From: Roseibium aggregatum
GTDB taxonomy: Bacteria > Pseudomonadota > Alphaproteobacteria > Rhizobiales > Stappiaceae
Length of the DNA: 64,000 nucleotides
Assembly: GCF_017309185.1 (NCBI RefSeq)
Contig: NZ_JAEKJZ010000002.1
Coordinates: 496,001-560,000 of the forward strand
Direction: 5' to 3'
The notes under the pieces: generated by a model
The model's input: only the letters and a program-made list of their open reading frames with translations
Database searches by the model: none
What the model was told of the DNA's origin: nothing
Made by a program: the position numbers and the translations under genes
Shown here: piece after piece, positions 17,393-25,843 of the stretch
Position numbering within the stretch: position 1 is the first letter of the stretch
Layout: each line of letters starts with the position of its first letter

Positions 17393-18007
17393 TCAACCGC
17401 GAACCTTGCAGTCGAAGGAATTTCCCTGGGGCCATTCGACCGTGGCCTCATCCCCCTTGATCCAGAAGACCAGTCCGAAGTCGCCCTCATATCGAGCACC
17501 CGAGCCGGTCGGCCCTTCGACGACGATCTCGGTGCTGTCGCCGCGTTCCAGACGTGCAGAGGGCGGTTCCGTCTGGAAGAAGGTGGCGACGATTTCATCC
17601 GCCGGGTTACCGTTGCAGGTATAGAAGACCGGCGCCCCGCCCGGGATCAGGATGTACCTGGCGGTCAGGACCGCAATGCGGCGCGCATAGGCGGAACGGA
17701 TGCAGGCCAGTTCGTCCTCCGCCTTCCAACAGTCGTCCCGTCCCTTGACCCAGCCACGCTGGACGGCCTTGAGCTCCTTCAGGGCGGCCTCACCGTCCGC
17801 AACGGTTTTCAGTTCGTCGAGGGCATTCGCGTAAGTGCCCGCAAGCTGCCGGTCGAGGACGGCCAGGTCGTCATTCGAACAGATGAGCATTTCCGCCGAG
17901 CTTTCCGCCTTGCCGCAGTCAAAGGCCGGATCCGTCGCCACGGCAACCGTCACGCCGGAAAAAATGCCCCCCAGGAAGATCCCGATCACACAAAACAGCT
18001 GCCTCAC
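17393..18007 (-). CDS. Periplasmic lysozyme inhibitor with LprI-like and MliC-like domains
   Basis: A signal peptide (MRQLFCVIGIFLGGIFSGVTV) is followed by a DUF1311/LprI-type domain (PAFDCGKAESSAEMLICSN ... DDCWKAEDELACIRSAYARR, four cysteines). Then comes a C-terminal MliC-like barrel (FYTCNGNPADEIVATFF ... FDCKVRG). Both domain families inhibit lysozyme, so this is probably a periplasmic defence against host or competitor muramidases. The GTG at 18007 is preferred over the ATG at 18028 because GGAGG lies five bases upstream and the signal peptide then starts cleanly. Confidence 0.85.
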   Translation of the reverse strand: MRQLFCVIGIFLGGIFSGVTVAVATDPAFDCGKAESSAEMLICSNDDLAVLDRQLAGTYANALDELKTVADGEAALKELKAVQRGWVKGRDDCWKAEDELACIRSAYARRIAVLTARYILIPGGAPVFYTCNGNPADEIVATFFQTEPPSARLERGDSTEIVVEGPTGSGARYEGDFGLVFWIKGDEATVEWPQGNSFDCKVRG

Positions 18008-18121
18008 CTTACCCTCCCCACCTGTCACGCTCTTTACGCAAAGAGAACTATACTAACGGGAAAGACACGGCAGGAGTATGGTGGTTTCGAACCTCGTCGG
18101 TCGAAGGCAGCGCCAAGAGGC

Positions 18122-18919
18122 TCAGGCCGCCTCCTCCCGCTTCATCTGCTGGTGTTCGTCCTCGACCAGGCCGATTTTCCAGTAGCCGGAAATATAGGCG
18201 TCTTTCTTCGGCACCTTGCGCTCGTTGTGGAGATGATCGCGAAGCGCGCGGATCACCGAACTTTCGCCCGCGATACAGGTTTGGACCACACCCTCCGGCC
18301 AATCCATGGAACGAACGAAGTCCTGCTGCGCCGTCGAAGGCTGATGGACGTCCGGCTGGACGAGCCAGCGAGCCTCGATCCCCTCCGGCATGCGCAACTC
18401 GCGGATATCTTCTTTCGACGGGACTTCGAAGATCGCGGTCCCCTTCGCGTCCCGGGGCATGGCCTCCAGTGTCGCCTCGGCCACCGGCAGGGCCGACAGA
18501 TCGGCGGCAATCAGATACCAATCCGCGTAAAATTCGGTGATCTTCGGCTGGCTCGGCCCGCGGAACCCAAGGAAACTTCCCTCCTTCGCCTGTTGCGCCC
18601 AGCGCGTTGCAGGCCCGTCGTCGCCATGGGCGACGAAATCGATATCGAGTTCCAGGCCTTCCGCGCGAAAGGCCCGCACGGTGTAGGTCCGGACCGGATG
18701 CACACGCTCTTCCGATCCATCCGGCTTGAAGTGGGCCTCGAAGGCCTCCCGGCTCTCGCCGTCGCGCGGCAGAACCAGCTTGCAGTTGGCGCCCTCGTGA
18801 TTTGGCGGAAAGCCCTCAAGTTCCGGGCCCGCAAAGGTGACGCGGATCATGTTCGGGCTGAGATAGCGGGCGGAACGAACCGTCAGGACACGCGGACGGC
18901 CGCGGGGTTTTCTGGCCAA
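18122..18919 (-). CDS. Siderophore-interacting protein (FAD-dependent ferric reductase, ViuB family)
   Basis: A 265-residue protein of the SIP/ViuB family. The FAD-binding motif is HPVRTYTVRAF (RxYTxR). A NAD(P)H-type domain follows (WYLIAADLSALPVAEA), and the C-terminal family motif is AYISGYWKIGLVEDEHQ. These enzymes release iron from ferric siderophores in the cytoplasm. No siderophore transporter gene is adjacent here. The start is an ATG followed by MARKPRGRPRVLTV. Regulation by iron is likely by family, but no clear Fur or Irr box was found. Confidence 0.93.
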   Translation of the reverse strand: MARKPRGRPRVLTVRSARYLSPNMIRVTFAGPELEGFPPNHEGANCKLVLPRDGESREAFEAHFKPDGSEERVHPVRTYTVRAFRAEGLELDIDFVAHGDDGPATRWAQQAKEGSFLGFRGPSQPKITEFYADWYLIAADLSALPVAEATLEAMPRDAKGTAIFEVPSKEDIRELRMPEGIEARWLVQPDVHQPSTAQQDFVRSMDWPEGVVQTCIAGESSVIRALRDHLHNERKVPKKDAYISGYWKIGLVEDEHQQMKREEAA

Positions 18920-19041
18920 GGGGCACCTCTAGCTTATTTTGATCTTTTCACTCAGATTTAACATTCGCACCGCCCGAGTCAAAGGCTTGAAGTGTCTGAA
19001 TTTGTATCTGTCTTTCCCGTGCGCGCTTCGGACCACGACAA

Positions 19042-19065
19042 AAGGCCCGCCAAATGACGGGCCTT
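19042..19065 (-). terminator. Rho-independent terminator of the YHS-domain gene
   Basis: An 8-bp stem AAGGCCCG/CGGGCCTT with an 8-base loop lies 24 bases past the stop codon. On the minus strand it runs into a short T-run (CCTTTTGTCG). Confidence 0.7.
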
Positions 19066-19088
19066 CTGAAACTCGAAAGATCGGAAAC

Positions 19089-19583
19089 TCAATCCCGGAT
19101 GATCGGATCCTTCAGGTCTTCCGGTTTCTTGTCCTTGATGATTTCCCAGTTCAGGGTCGCCTTGTTGATGAAACCCGGAACGTCGGTTTCGAAGCGCTCC
19201 TGAACTTTCAGCGAATTGTTGAGGTAAAGCTTGCCGTCGACAATGGACCAGGCCTCCGGCACGACCGGAACCTTGAAGCCCATTGCGGCGCCGAAAGCGC
19301 AGAAACCTCCATACTGCGGTGCGTATTTCGCCGGTTCGGCAAGAAACTTGTCCCGGTTCTCGGCGGACGAGAACTTCCACGTCACGTCATCGTATTTTGC
19401 CGTGAATTCATCCGTGCCGGCGACCGGCTTGCCTTCGGTGAAATAGGCGACCGGATCGGTGCCGCCGATTGCCGCGCCGGACTTTGTGAAGGTCGTGATT
19501 TCGTCGGCAGAGGCGGACAGGGCCGAGGCGGAAAAGAGAGCGGTCAGGGCCAGAAGAACGGATTTCGACGTATAAAGGGTCAT
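19089..19583 (-). CDS. Periplasmic YHS-domain protein
   Basis: A 164-residue protein with a Sec signal peptide (MTLYTSKSVLLALTALF...ALSASADE). The YHS domain follows: GGTDPVAYFTEGKPVAGTDEF, WKFSSAENRDKFLAEPAKYAPQYGGFCA. This is the group often annotated as YHS (seleno)protein, with a possible metal-binding Cys in GGFCAFG. The ATG at 19583 was chosen because GGAG lies seven bases upstream and a clean signal peptide results; the upstream extension is not signal-like. Its biochemical role is unknown. Confidence 0.88.
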   Translation of the reverse strand: MTLYTSKSVLLALTALFSASALSASADEITTFTKSGAAIGGTDPVAYFTEGKPVAGTDEFTAKYDDVTWKFSSAENRDKFLAEPAKYAPQYGGFCAFGAAMGFKVPVVPEAWSIVDGKLYLNNSLKVQERFETDVPGFINKATLNWEIIKDKKPEDLKDPIIRD

Positions 19584-19737
19584 GAATGTCTCCAGGGGCG
19601 GTAAGAGAACCGTTCGCGAGACAGTGCAGTCCGTCCCGCGTTCGCCAGCAAGGTGACCTTTACCGCACGGGAAGGCCAATCACCCTTGATCACAGAGCCG
19701 CTAACGCCCGGAGAGAAAGCGTGAACGCGGGAACGGT

Positions 19738-20352
19738 TCAAAGACCGGGAAGCCCTGAACGGGAAAACGGGGCGCGTGGCGCCACAAGACCCAGAACCAG
19801 ATAAATGGCGGTTTCGACCGCGTCCGGCTCGATCGGCACGTTGCGCAGGAGCGCCCGGAAAGAGACAAACCCCAGAAGCAGATCGATCCGCGTCTCCATG
19901 TCTGCTTCGAAGGGGGTCGCAATGAAGATCTGGCGCATGTTCAGGCGACGGTTTTCTTCCGCTTCGTCGAGCACCGCCGCAAGGGCGGGTATGTGGCGAT
20001 AGGGCACAAGAGCCCGGACCGCGCCGCCAAGCGGCGTTTCCTGCAGCGCCGTCACCGTGGTCTGGAGGCTTTGCCGCAGATCCTCGGCGACGCTGCCACG
20101 CTGGGGCGGCCCGGGATTGGCCCGGGCAAGTCCTTGTTCGACCGCCGCCGCGATCAGGTCGGCCTTGTCCGCGTAACGCCGGTAGACGGCCTGCTTGCTG
20201 GTTCTTGCCCGTGCCGCGATGGATGCGATGGTGGCTTTTTGGTATCCGTTTTCGCAAAGTTCGGAGAGCGTTGCCTCCAGCAGGGCTAGGGTCACCCTGC
20301 CTTCCCGGGGGCGCCCGGCCGTGCCGCGATCCGTTTCCATAGAACGGCCCAT
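19738..20352 (-). CDS. TetR/AcrR family transcriptional regulator
   Basis: A 204-residue protein. The N-terminal helix-turn-helix is residues about 22-66 (ALLEATLSELCENGYQKATIASIAARARTSKQAVYRRYADK, in segments). The C-terminal ligand domain has helices typical of TetR_C. It is transcribed towards the YHS gene and divergently from gatC. The effector and targets are unknown. An in-frame ATG four codons in (METDRG) is a possible alternative start. Confidence 0.9.
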   Translation of the reverse strand: MGRSMETDRGTAGRPREGRVTLALLEATLSELCENGYQKATIASIAARARTSKQAVYRRYADKADLIAAAVEQGLARANPGPPQRGSVAEDLRQSLQTTVTALQETPLGGAVRALVPYRHIPALAAVLDEAEENRRLNMRQIFIATPFEADMETRIDLLLGFVSFRALLRNVPIEPDAVETAIYLVLGLVAPRAPFSRSGLPGL

Positions 20353-20478
20353 GCTATTCCATTCCGGTTACAACAGGTACCGTAATAGTCGGATTGAACC
20401 GCCAGAGCAAGCGCCTGGGCTTGTCTCCCGATCCCGGACCCGGCTAACAGAAGCAAACTGAAATCGAACGAGGTAAAC

Positions 20479-20766
20479 ATGTCAGTCGATACCGAAACGG
20501 TGAAACGCGTTGCCCGTCTGGCCCGCATCAAGGTAAGCGAGGACGACGCCACCCGCATGACCGGCGAGCTGAACGCCATTCTGGGCTTTGTTGAGCAGCT
20601 GGACGAAGTGAACATCGACGGCGTCGAACCGCTGACCTCTGTGGTCGAGCAGACCATGAAGAAGCGCGTGGACGGCGTCACCGACGGCAACAAAGCCGCC
20701 GACATCGTCAAGAATGCCCCGGCTTCGGAAGACAATTTCTTCATGGTGCCGAAGGTCGTCGAGTAA
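20479..20766 (+). CDS. gatC: Asp-tRNA(Asn)/Glu-tRNA(Gln) amidotransferase subunit C
   Basis: A 95-residue subunit of the GatCAB transamidosome, at the family's usual length. Signatures are [40 protein letters not shown] ([14 protein letters not shown]) and the C-terminal FFMVPKVVE. It stabilises GatA and GatB during conversion of misacylated Glu-tRNA(Gln) or Asp-tRNA(Asn) to Gln-tRNA or Asn-tRNA. GAGG precedes the ATG. gatA follows after 51 bases. gatB is not in this cluster. Confidence 0.97.
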   Translation: MSVDTETVKRVARLARIKVSEDDATRMTGELNAILGFVEQLDEVNIDGVEPLTSVVEQTMKKRVDGVTDGNKAADIVKNAPASEDNFFMVPKVVE

Positions 20767-20817
20767 CCGGGCTGACCGGACGAACGACGACCGACCGCAG
20801 CTTCAAAGAGACATTTC

Positions 20818-22302
20818 ATGACCGACCTGACCAAACTGACCATTGCCGAAGCCCGCGACGGCCTGAAGACCAAGGACTACACGTCCCTGGAACTGACCGA
20901 CGCCTTCATCGCCAACATCGAAGCCGCCAACGCGCAGCTCAACGCCTATGTCGCGGTCACCGCCGACAAGGCCCGCGAGATGGCCAGGGCTTCCGACGAG
21001 AAACTCGCCAAGGGTGAAGGTGGCGCGCTGGAGGGCATTCCGCTCGGCGTCAAGGACCTCTTCGCGACTGAAGGCGTGCACACCCAGGCCTGCAGCCACA
21101 TCCTCGACGGTTTCAAGCCGGCTTACGAATCCACCGTCACGGCCAATCTGTGGGCGGACGGCGCGGTCATGCTCGGCAAGCTGAACATGGACGAGTTCGC
21201 CATGGGCTCCTCCAACGAGACCTCCTATTACGGCCCGGTGATCAACCCCTGGCGCAAGACCGGCTCCAACCAGGACCTGGTGCCGGGCGGTTCCTCCGGC
21301 GGCTCGGCGACGGCCGTCGCCGCGCGCCTGTGCATGGGCGCGACCGCGACCGACACCGGCGGCTCCATCCGCCAGCCCGCCGCCTTCACCGGTACCGTCG
21401 GCATCAAGCCGACCTACGGACGCTGCTCGCGCTGGGGCGTCGTCGCCTTCGCCTCGTCCCTCGACCAGGCCGGCCCGATCGCCAACACGGTGCGCGACAG
21501 TGCTATCCTGTTGAAATCCATGGCCTCCGTCGACCCGAAGGATACCACCTCCGTCGACATCGAGGTCCCGGACTACGAGGCCGCCATCGGCAATTCGGTC
21601 AAGGGCCTGAAGATCGGCATTCCGGCCGAATACCGCATGGACGGCATGCCGGACGAGATCGAGGACCTGTGGCAAAAGGGAATTGCGTGGCTGAAGGACG
21701 CCGGCGCGGAAATCGTCGACATCGCCATGCCGCACACCAAATACGCCCTGCCGGCCTATTACATCGTCGCGCCCGCCGAAGCCTCGTCCAACCTGGCGCG
21801 CTACGACGGTGTCCGCTACGGATTACGCGTGCCGGGCAAGGACATCGTTGAGATGTACGAAAACACCCGTGCGGAAGGCTTCGGCGAGGAAGTTCAGCGC
21901 CGTATCCTGATCGGCACCTATGTGCTTTCCGCCGGCTACTACGACGCCTACTACCTGAAGGCCCAGAAGGTCCGCACTCTGATCAAGCGTGACTTCGACC
22001 TCGCCTGGGAAAACGGCGTCGACGCCATCCTGACCCCGGCCACCCCCTCGGCCGCCTTCGGCGTTGCCGACCAGGATCTCCATTCCGACCCGGTGAAGAT
22101 GTATCTGAACGACATCTTCACGGTCACGGTCAACATGGCCGGTCTGCCGGGCATCTCCGTTCCCGCCGGCCTGAACAAGGAAGGCCTGCCGCTCGGCCTG
22201 CAGCTCATCGGCAAGCCGTTCGACGAGAGCACCCTGTTCCAGGTCGGCCAGGTCATCGAGGACGCCGCCGGGTCGTTCCAGGCGGAGAAATGGTGGGGGT
22301 AA
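20818..22302 (+). CDS. gatA: Asp-tRNA(Asn)/Glu-tRNA(Gln) amidotransferase subunit A
   Basis: A 494-residue amidase-signature enzyme, the glutaminase of GatCAB. The Ser-cis-Ser-Lys triad is visible: Lys in [12 protein letters not shown], and the serines in [15 protein letters not shown] and [15 protein letters not shown]. The ammonia released is channelled to GatB, encoded elsewhere. It lies directly after gatC in the same operon. The next gene downstream is a flavoprotein separated by a repeat element, so the operon probably ends here. Confidence 0.98.
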   Translation: MTDLTKLTIAEARDGLKTKDYTSLELTDAFIANIEAANAQLNAYVAVTADKAREMARASDEKLAKGEGGALEGIPLGVKDLFATEGVHTQACSHILDGFKPAYESTVTANLWADGAVMLGKLNMDEFAMGSSNETSYYGPVINPWRKTGSNQDLVPGGSSGGSATAVAARLCMGATATDTGGSIRQPAAFTGTVGIKPTYGRCSRWGVVAFASSLDQAGPIANTVRDSAILLKSMASVDPKDTTSVDIEVPDYEAAIGNSVKGLKIGIPAEYRMDGMPDEIEDLWQKGIAWLKDAGAEIVDIAMPHTKYALPAYYIVAPAEASSNLARYDGVRYGLRVPGKDIVEMYENTRAEGFGEEVQRRILIGTYVLSAGYYDAYYLKAQKVRTLIKRDFDLAWENGVDAILTPATPSAAFGVADQDLHSDPVKMYLNDIFTVTVNMAGLPGISVPAGLNKEGLPLGLQLIGKPFDESTLFQVGQVIEDAAGSFQAEKWWG

Positions 22303-22307
22303 CTCCC

Positions 22308-22436
22308 CTTCCTTGTCGCCCCTGCGAAGGCAGGGGCCCAGTCTTCGCAAGGGCTGCCTTGCTCTGACTTCTTTCGGTGATTGCCGGATCCCGGTCTTGG
22401 CGCAAGCGCCAAACCGGGACGACAATTGGACAGGCT
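22308..22436. repeat. Composite intergenic repeat (GCGAAGGCAGGGGCCCA...CCGGATCCCGGTCTTG)
   Basis: Two palindromic modules: CCCCTGCGAAGGCAGGGG, and CCGGATCCCGGTCTTGGCG paired with CGCCAAACCGGGACGAC. The same two modules in the same order occur at 29.18-29.31 kb. It lies between gatA and the flavoprotein gene. Confidence 0.65.
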
Positions 22437-22442
22437 TCTCCC

Positions 22443-23540
22443 ATGCATGACATCGAAACCCTCGTGATCGGCGCCGGAGCGGTGGGGCTTGCCTGTGCCC
22501 GCGCGCTTTCCATGACGGGGCGCGAGGTCATGGTGCTGGAGCGGCACGATCTGATCGGCTCGGAGACCAGCGCGCGCAATTCCGAAGTCATTCATGCCGG
22601 CATCTACTATCCGAAAGACAGCCTGAAGGCCCGGCTGTGTGTAGAGGGCAAAAAGCAGCTTTACCGGTTCTGCGAGGACAACGGTATCGCGCATGAGCGG
22701 ATCGGCAAACTGATTGTCGCCGTCAACGAGACCCAGGTGGCCGAGCTTGAAAAAATCCGGCAGAAAGCGTCGGAAAACGGCGTCAACGACCTCGCGTTCC
22801 TTGACGCAGGCGAATTGACCAAACTCGAGCCCGCGCTCAACGCCTCCGGCGCGCTCTTGTCGCCCTCCACCGGCATTCTCGACAGCCACGGCTTCATGCT
22901 GGCGTTGCAGGGCGGGCTGGAAGCTCATGGCGGTCAGGTCGTCCTGAACACGAAGGTCGACCATATTGGCAGTCTGGACGGCGGAGGGTACCGCGTTGCG
23001 ATAGATGCCGGGGGTCCCGACCCCTATGCTCTCTCCTGCAGGGAACTGGTCGTTGCGGCGGGCCACGGCGCTCCCGCACTGATGGCTGACTTGCCGGACG
23101 CCGGGGCACCGACAGCCTTTCTTGCCAAGGGCAGCTATTTCAAGCTCCAGGGCAAAGCTCCGTTCGAAAGGCTGATCTATCCCGTTCCCGAACCGGGTGG
23201 CCTGGGCGTGCACCTGACACTCGACCTGCAGCATCAGGCCCGCTTCGGGCCGGATGTCGAATGGGTGGACGGCTTCGACTACCGGGTCGATCCGTCGCGC
23301 GCGGAAAAATTCTATCGCGCCATTCGCTCCTATTGGCCGGACCTGCCCGACGGCACGCTGATTCCGGACTATTCCGGGATCAGACCCAAGATCGCGGGCC
23401 CTGGTGAAGCCTCCGCGGACTTTCGCATCGAGGGACCGGAGAAACACGGATTGAAGGGGCTCGTCGCCCTTTACGGCATAGAATCCCCCGGCCTGACGGC
23501 GGCGCTCGCGATCGGAGCAATGGTGGCGCCACTTTTGTAG
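22443..23540 (+). CDS. FAD-dependent oxidoreductase, L-2-hydroxyglutarate dehydrogenase (LhgO)-like
   Basis: A 365-residue flavoprotein of the DAO superfamily. The FAD dinucleotide motif is VIGAGAVGLACARAL (residues about 8-22), followed by ERHDLIGSETSARNSEVIHAGIYYP-type residues (SARNSEVIHAGIYYP) characteristic of the LhgO/YgaF group. The C-terminal block is SGIRPKIAGPG. It probably oxidises L-2-hydroxyglutarate or a related 2-hydroxy acid. The ATG at 22443 was chosen because the family begins M..(D/E)..VIGAG. Substrate is inferred from family only. Confidence 0.9.
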   Translation: MHDIETLVIGAGAVGLACARALSMTGREVMVLERHDLIGSETSARNSEVIHAGIYYPKDSLKARLCVEGKKQLYRFCEDNGIAHERIGKLIVAVNETQVAELEKIRQKASENGVNDLAFLDAGELTKLEPALNASGALLSPSTGILDSHGFMLALQGGLEAHGGQVVLNTKVDHIGSLDGGGYRVAIDAGGPDPYALSCRELVVAAGHGAPALMADLPDAGAPTAFLAKGSYFKLQGKAPFERLIYPVPEPGGLGVHLTLDLQHQARFGPDVEWVDGFDYRVDPSRAEKFYRAIRSYWPDLPDGTLIPDYSGIRPKIAGPGEASADFRIEGPEKHGLKGLVALYGIESPGLTAALAIGAMVAPLL

Positions 23541-23875
23541 AGGGCCACTTTTTTCCAAAGCGCATTTCCGTGAAAGAGAGGCCCTGTGTTGCCCCTTCCC
23601 GCTCACGATAAGCGGCCACGCCGAAACACGGCGACAATGCCAGGCCTCCAGAATTCCCGGAAAAAAATAAGTCTAATTTTGAACCAATATCCCGCTCCCG
23701 CGTTTGTCTGGTGAACAAACGCATCTCTTTGCTGCAACGCACAGAATTGCCGCTTTTCGGTCCGGCTTTCTCCATAAATTTGCTGCACTGCCGGTGCTCA
23801 TTCAAAGCCTGTTCACACAAGAACATAACGGAGCGTAAGGGGTACGTTCCTGTCTAATAAGGTGGGCCTTTCGTC
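23541..23875. other. Intergenic region upstream of opgG
   Basis: This 335-base gap has no supported gene. It includes a T-run (ACTTTTTTCC) soon after the flavoprotein stop and a moderately A+T-rich middle. It presumably contains the opg promoter. No specific operator was recognised. Confidence 0.45.
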
Positions 23876-25447
23876 GTGATCAACCGACGCATGTTTTTAA
23901 CCGCAACCGCTTTGGCTGTAGGCGCGCTGGCAGGCGGCGCCTGGACCGGAAGCGCCGAAGCGTCGGATGGCGCTCCGGCAGAAGACCAGGGGTTCTCATT
24001 TGAAGCGCTTGTCCGGAAAATGAAGGACAAGGCATCCGGCGCATACGATCCGCATACGCCGGAACTGCCGCAAAAATTTCTCGACCTGGACTATGACCAG
24101 CACCGTGCGATCCGCTTCCAGCCGGAACGCGCGGTCTGGAAGGATTCAGGCAGCAATTACCGGCTCCAGGCCTTCCATCCGGGCTGGCTCTACAAGGAAT
24201 CGGTCGAACTCTTCGAGATCGTGGAAGGCAAAGCCCGGCCGATTCATTTCACCGGAGCGGACTTCGCATACCGGAAACCGTTGAATCCCGAGGAGTTCGA
24301 GGGGATCGATCTGCCCGGCATCGCCGGTTTCCGCCTGCATCACCCCCTCAACACGCCCGACTATTTCGACGAACTGATCGCTTTCGTCGGCGCCAGTTAC
24401 TTCCGGGCGCTCGGCAAGGGCGATGTTTACGGACTTTCCGCCCGCGGCCTTTGCATCGACACCGCGATCGCCGGACCGGAAGAATTCCCGCGCTTCACCC
24501 GGTTCTATCTGGAACGCCCTGAAAAGGGTGCCGCGGAACTGCGGCTTTACGCGGAGCTTGAAAGCGAGCGCGTCGCCGGAGCCTACCGGTTCACGGTCAA
24601 GCCCGGACTCAACACGATCGTGGAAGTCGATGCCCATATCTTCTTGCGCGGCGACGTGGAGCGGCTGGGGATCGCCCCCTTGACCTCCATGTTCCTTTAC
24701 GGCGAGAACGACCGTCTTGGCTTCGACGACTACCGCCCTGAAGTGCACGACAATGACGGGCTTCTCATCCTGAGGCGAAACGGTCAGCGCCTGTGGCGTC
24801 CGCTGCGCAATCCGGACAAGCTCGCCCTGTCTTTCTTCGGCGAAAGAAGCCCCGCGGGTTTCGGCCTGTTGCAGCGGGATCGGGAATTCGATCATTTCCA
24901 GGACACGGAAGCCCAGTATCAGCGCCGGCCGTCGCTCTGGATCGAACCTGTCAAAGGCTGGGGCAGAGGACACGTCATGCTGGCCGAAATTCCGGCCGAT
25001 AAGGAAATATACGACAACATCGCCGCTTTCTGGGTTCCGGAAGGGGACGCGAAGGCCGGGTCGGAGCATCGTTTTTCCTACCGGATGATCTGGGGTCGCG
25101 AGCCGGAACCGGGGACCGAACTGGCCCAGGTGATAAGCACCAGCACCGGTCACGGCGGAACCGCGGCATCGGACGCGGACCCGAACTTGCGCAAGTTCGT
25201 GGTGGAATTCCAGGGCAAGGCGCTGTCCGAACTCGGTGCGGACGCCCCCCTGAAACCGCGTCTGACCATCCAAAACGGCGCGCTGAAGCACAAGCAGCTC
25301 CAGCGGCTTGAAGGTGGCAGCTGGCGGGTTGTACTCGATGTGGCCCGGGAAAACGCAAGCCAACCCGTGGAATTCATTCTGGCTCTTCAACTGGAAGACG
25401 CCGACATCACCGAAACCTGGATGTATCAGTGGAGTGGAAACACATGA
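23876..25447 (+). CDS. opgG: Glucan biosynthesis protein OpgG/OpgD (MdoG family), Tat-exported
   Basis: A 523-residue periplasmic protein needed to build or branch osmoregulated periplasmic glucans. The N terminus INRRMFLTATALAVGALAGGAW contains a twin-arginine signal (RRMFL), as in OpgD rather than E. coli OpgG. The GTG start is needed to include it; the next ATG (23891) would remove the arginines. Family blocks include FSFEALVRKMKDKA, YDQHRAIRFQPERAVW, DYRPEVHDNDGLLI and LWIEPVKGWGRGHVML. It forms an operon with the next two genes (ATGA overlap). Confidence 0.93.
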   Translation: MINRRMFLTATALAVGALAGGAWTGSAEASDGAPAEDQGFSFEALVRKMKDKASGAYDPHTPELPQKFLDLDYDQHRAIRFQPERAVWKDSGSNYRLQAFHPGWLYKESVELFEIVEGKARPIHFTGADFAYRKPLNPEEFEGIDLPGIAGFRLHHPLNTPDYFDELIAFVGASYFRALGKGDVYGLSARGLCIDTAIAGPEEFPRFTRFYLERPEKGAAELRLYAELESERVAGAYRFTVKPGLNTIVEVDAHIFLRGDVERLGIAPLTSMFLYGENDRLGFDDYRPEVHDNDGLLILRRNGQRLWRPLRNPDKLALSFFGERSPAGFGLLQRDREFDHFQDTEAQYQRRPSLWIEPVKGWGRGHVMLAEIPADKEIYDNIAAFWVPEGDAKAGSEHRFSYRMIWGREPEPGTELAQVISTSTGHGGTAASDADPNLRKFVVEFQGKALSELGADAPLKPRLTIQNGALKHKQLQRLEGGSWRVVLDVARENASQPVEFILALQLEDADITETWMYQWSGNT

Positions 25448-25842
25448 CCGATCATGAAACACCCGGCCCTGACGCTTCTGGAGAGCCTTGCGGCCATGAG
25501 CCCCTGTTCCCGGAAATCCGGACCGTCCTGAAGCGCCCCGACCTCTCCGACGCAGTGTTGCGGGATGTCCTGGCAGAAAACCGCCTCACCCTGTGCGCCG
25601 GTCTTGACCTGAACGGCTTCCTCTCAGGCGCAGGCACCGCAGACACCCGCGCCCGGGTCATCCGGTCAATGGTTGTTCCGCCGCCGCAACACGGCCTCAA
25701 GATGCCCGCCCATGACCTCAGCCCGCCGCTGTCCGTTCGCTTCGGGCCGGCCGTGGCCTGGTGCCGGAATGTCCTGGAAGCCCTGATTGCTCCGGGAAAG
25801 CGGAGAACCGCGCCGGTCGCGGCGCATATCCGGAACCGCTGA
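25444..25842 (+). CDS. Hypothetical protein between opgG and opgH
   Basis: A 132-residue protein starting MTDHETPGPDASGEP, with its ATG overlapping the opgG stop (ATGA) and its stop one base before the opgH ATG. This tight packing argues that it is real and co-translated. It has no signal peptide or membrane helix. Segments LRDVLAENRLTLCAGLDLNGFL and PPQHGLKMPAHDLSPPLSVRFG are visible but not recognised. By position it may modulate the OpgH glucosyltransferase; this is inference only. Confidence 0.75.
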   Translation: MTDHETPGPDASGEPCGHEPLFPEIRTVLKRPDLSDAVLRDVLAENRLTLCAGLDLNGFLSGAGTADTRARVIRSMVVPPPQHGLKMPAHDLSPPLSVRFGPAVAWCRNVLEALIAPGKRRTAPVAAHIRNR

Positions 25843-25843
25843 T

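Noticed and set aside
17336..18961. 541-codon plus-strand frame across the lysozyme inhibitor and siderophore-interacting genes
   Set aside because: It crosses two well-supported minus-strand genes and the gap between them, and the translation is low-complexity Arg/Gly/Pro text.
21951..23606. 551-codon minus-strand frame over gatA and the flavoprotein
   Set aside because: It runs through two real plus-strand genes and a repeat element, with no recognisable domain.
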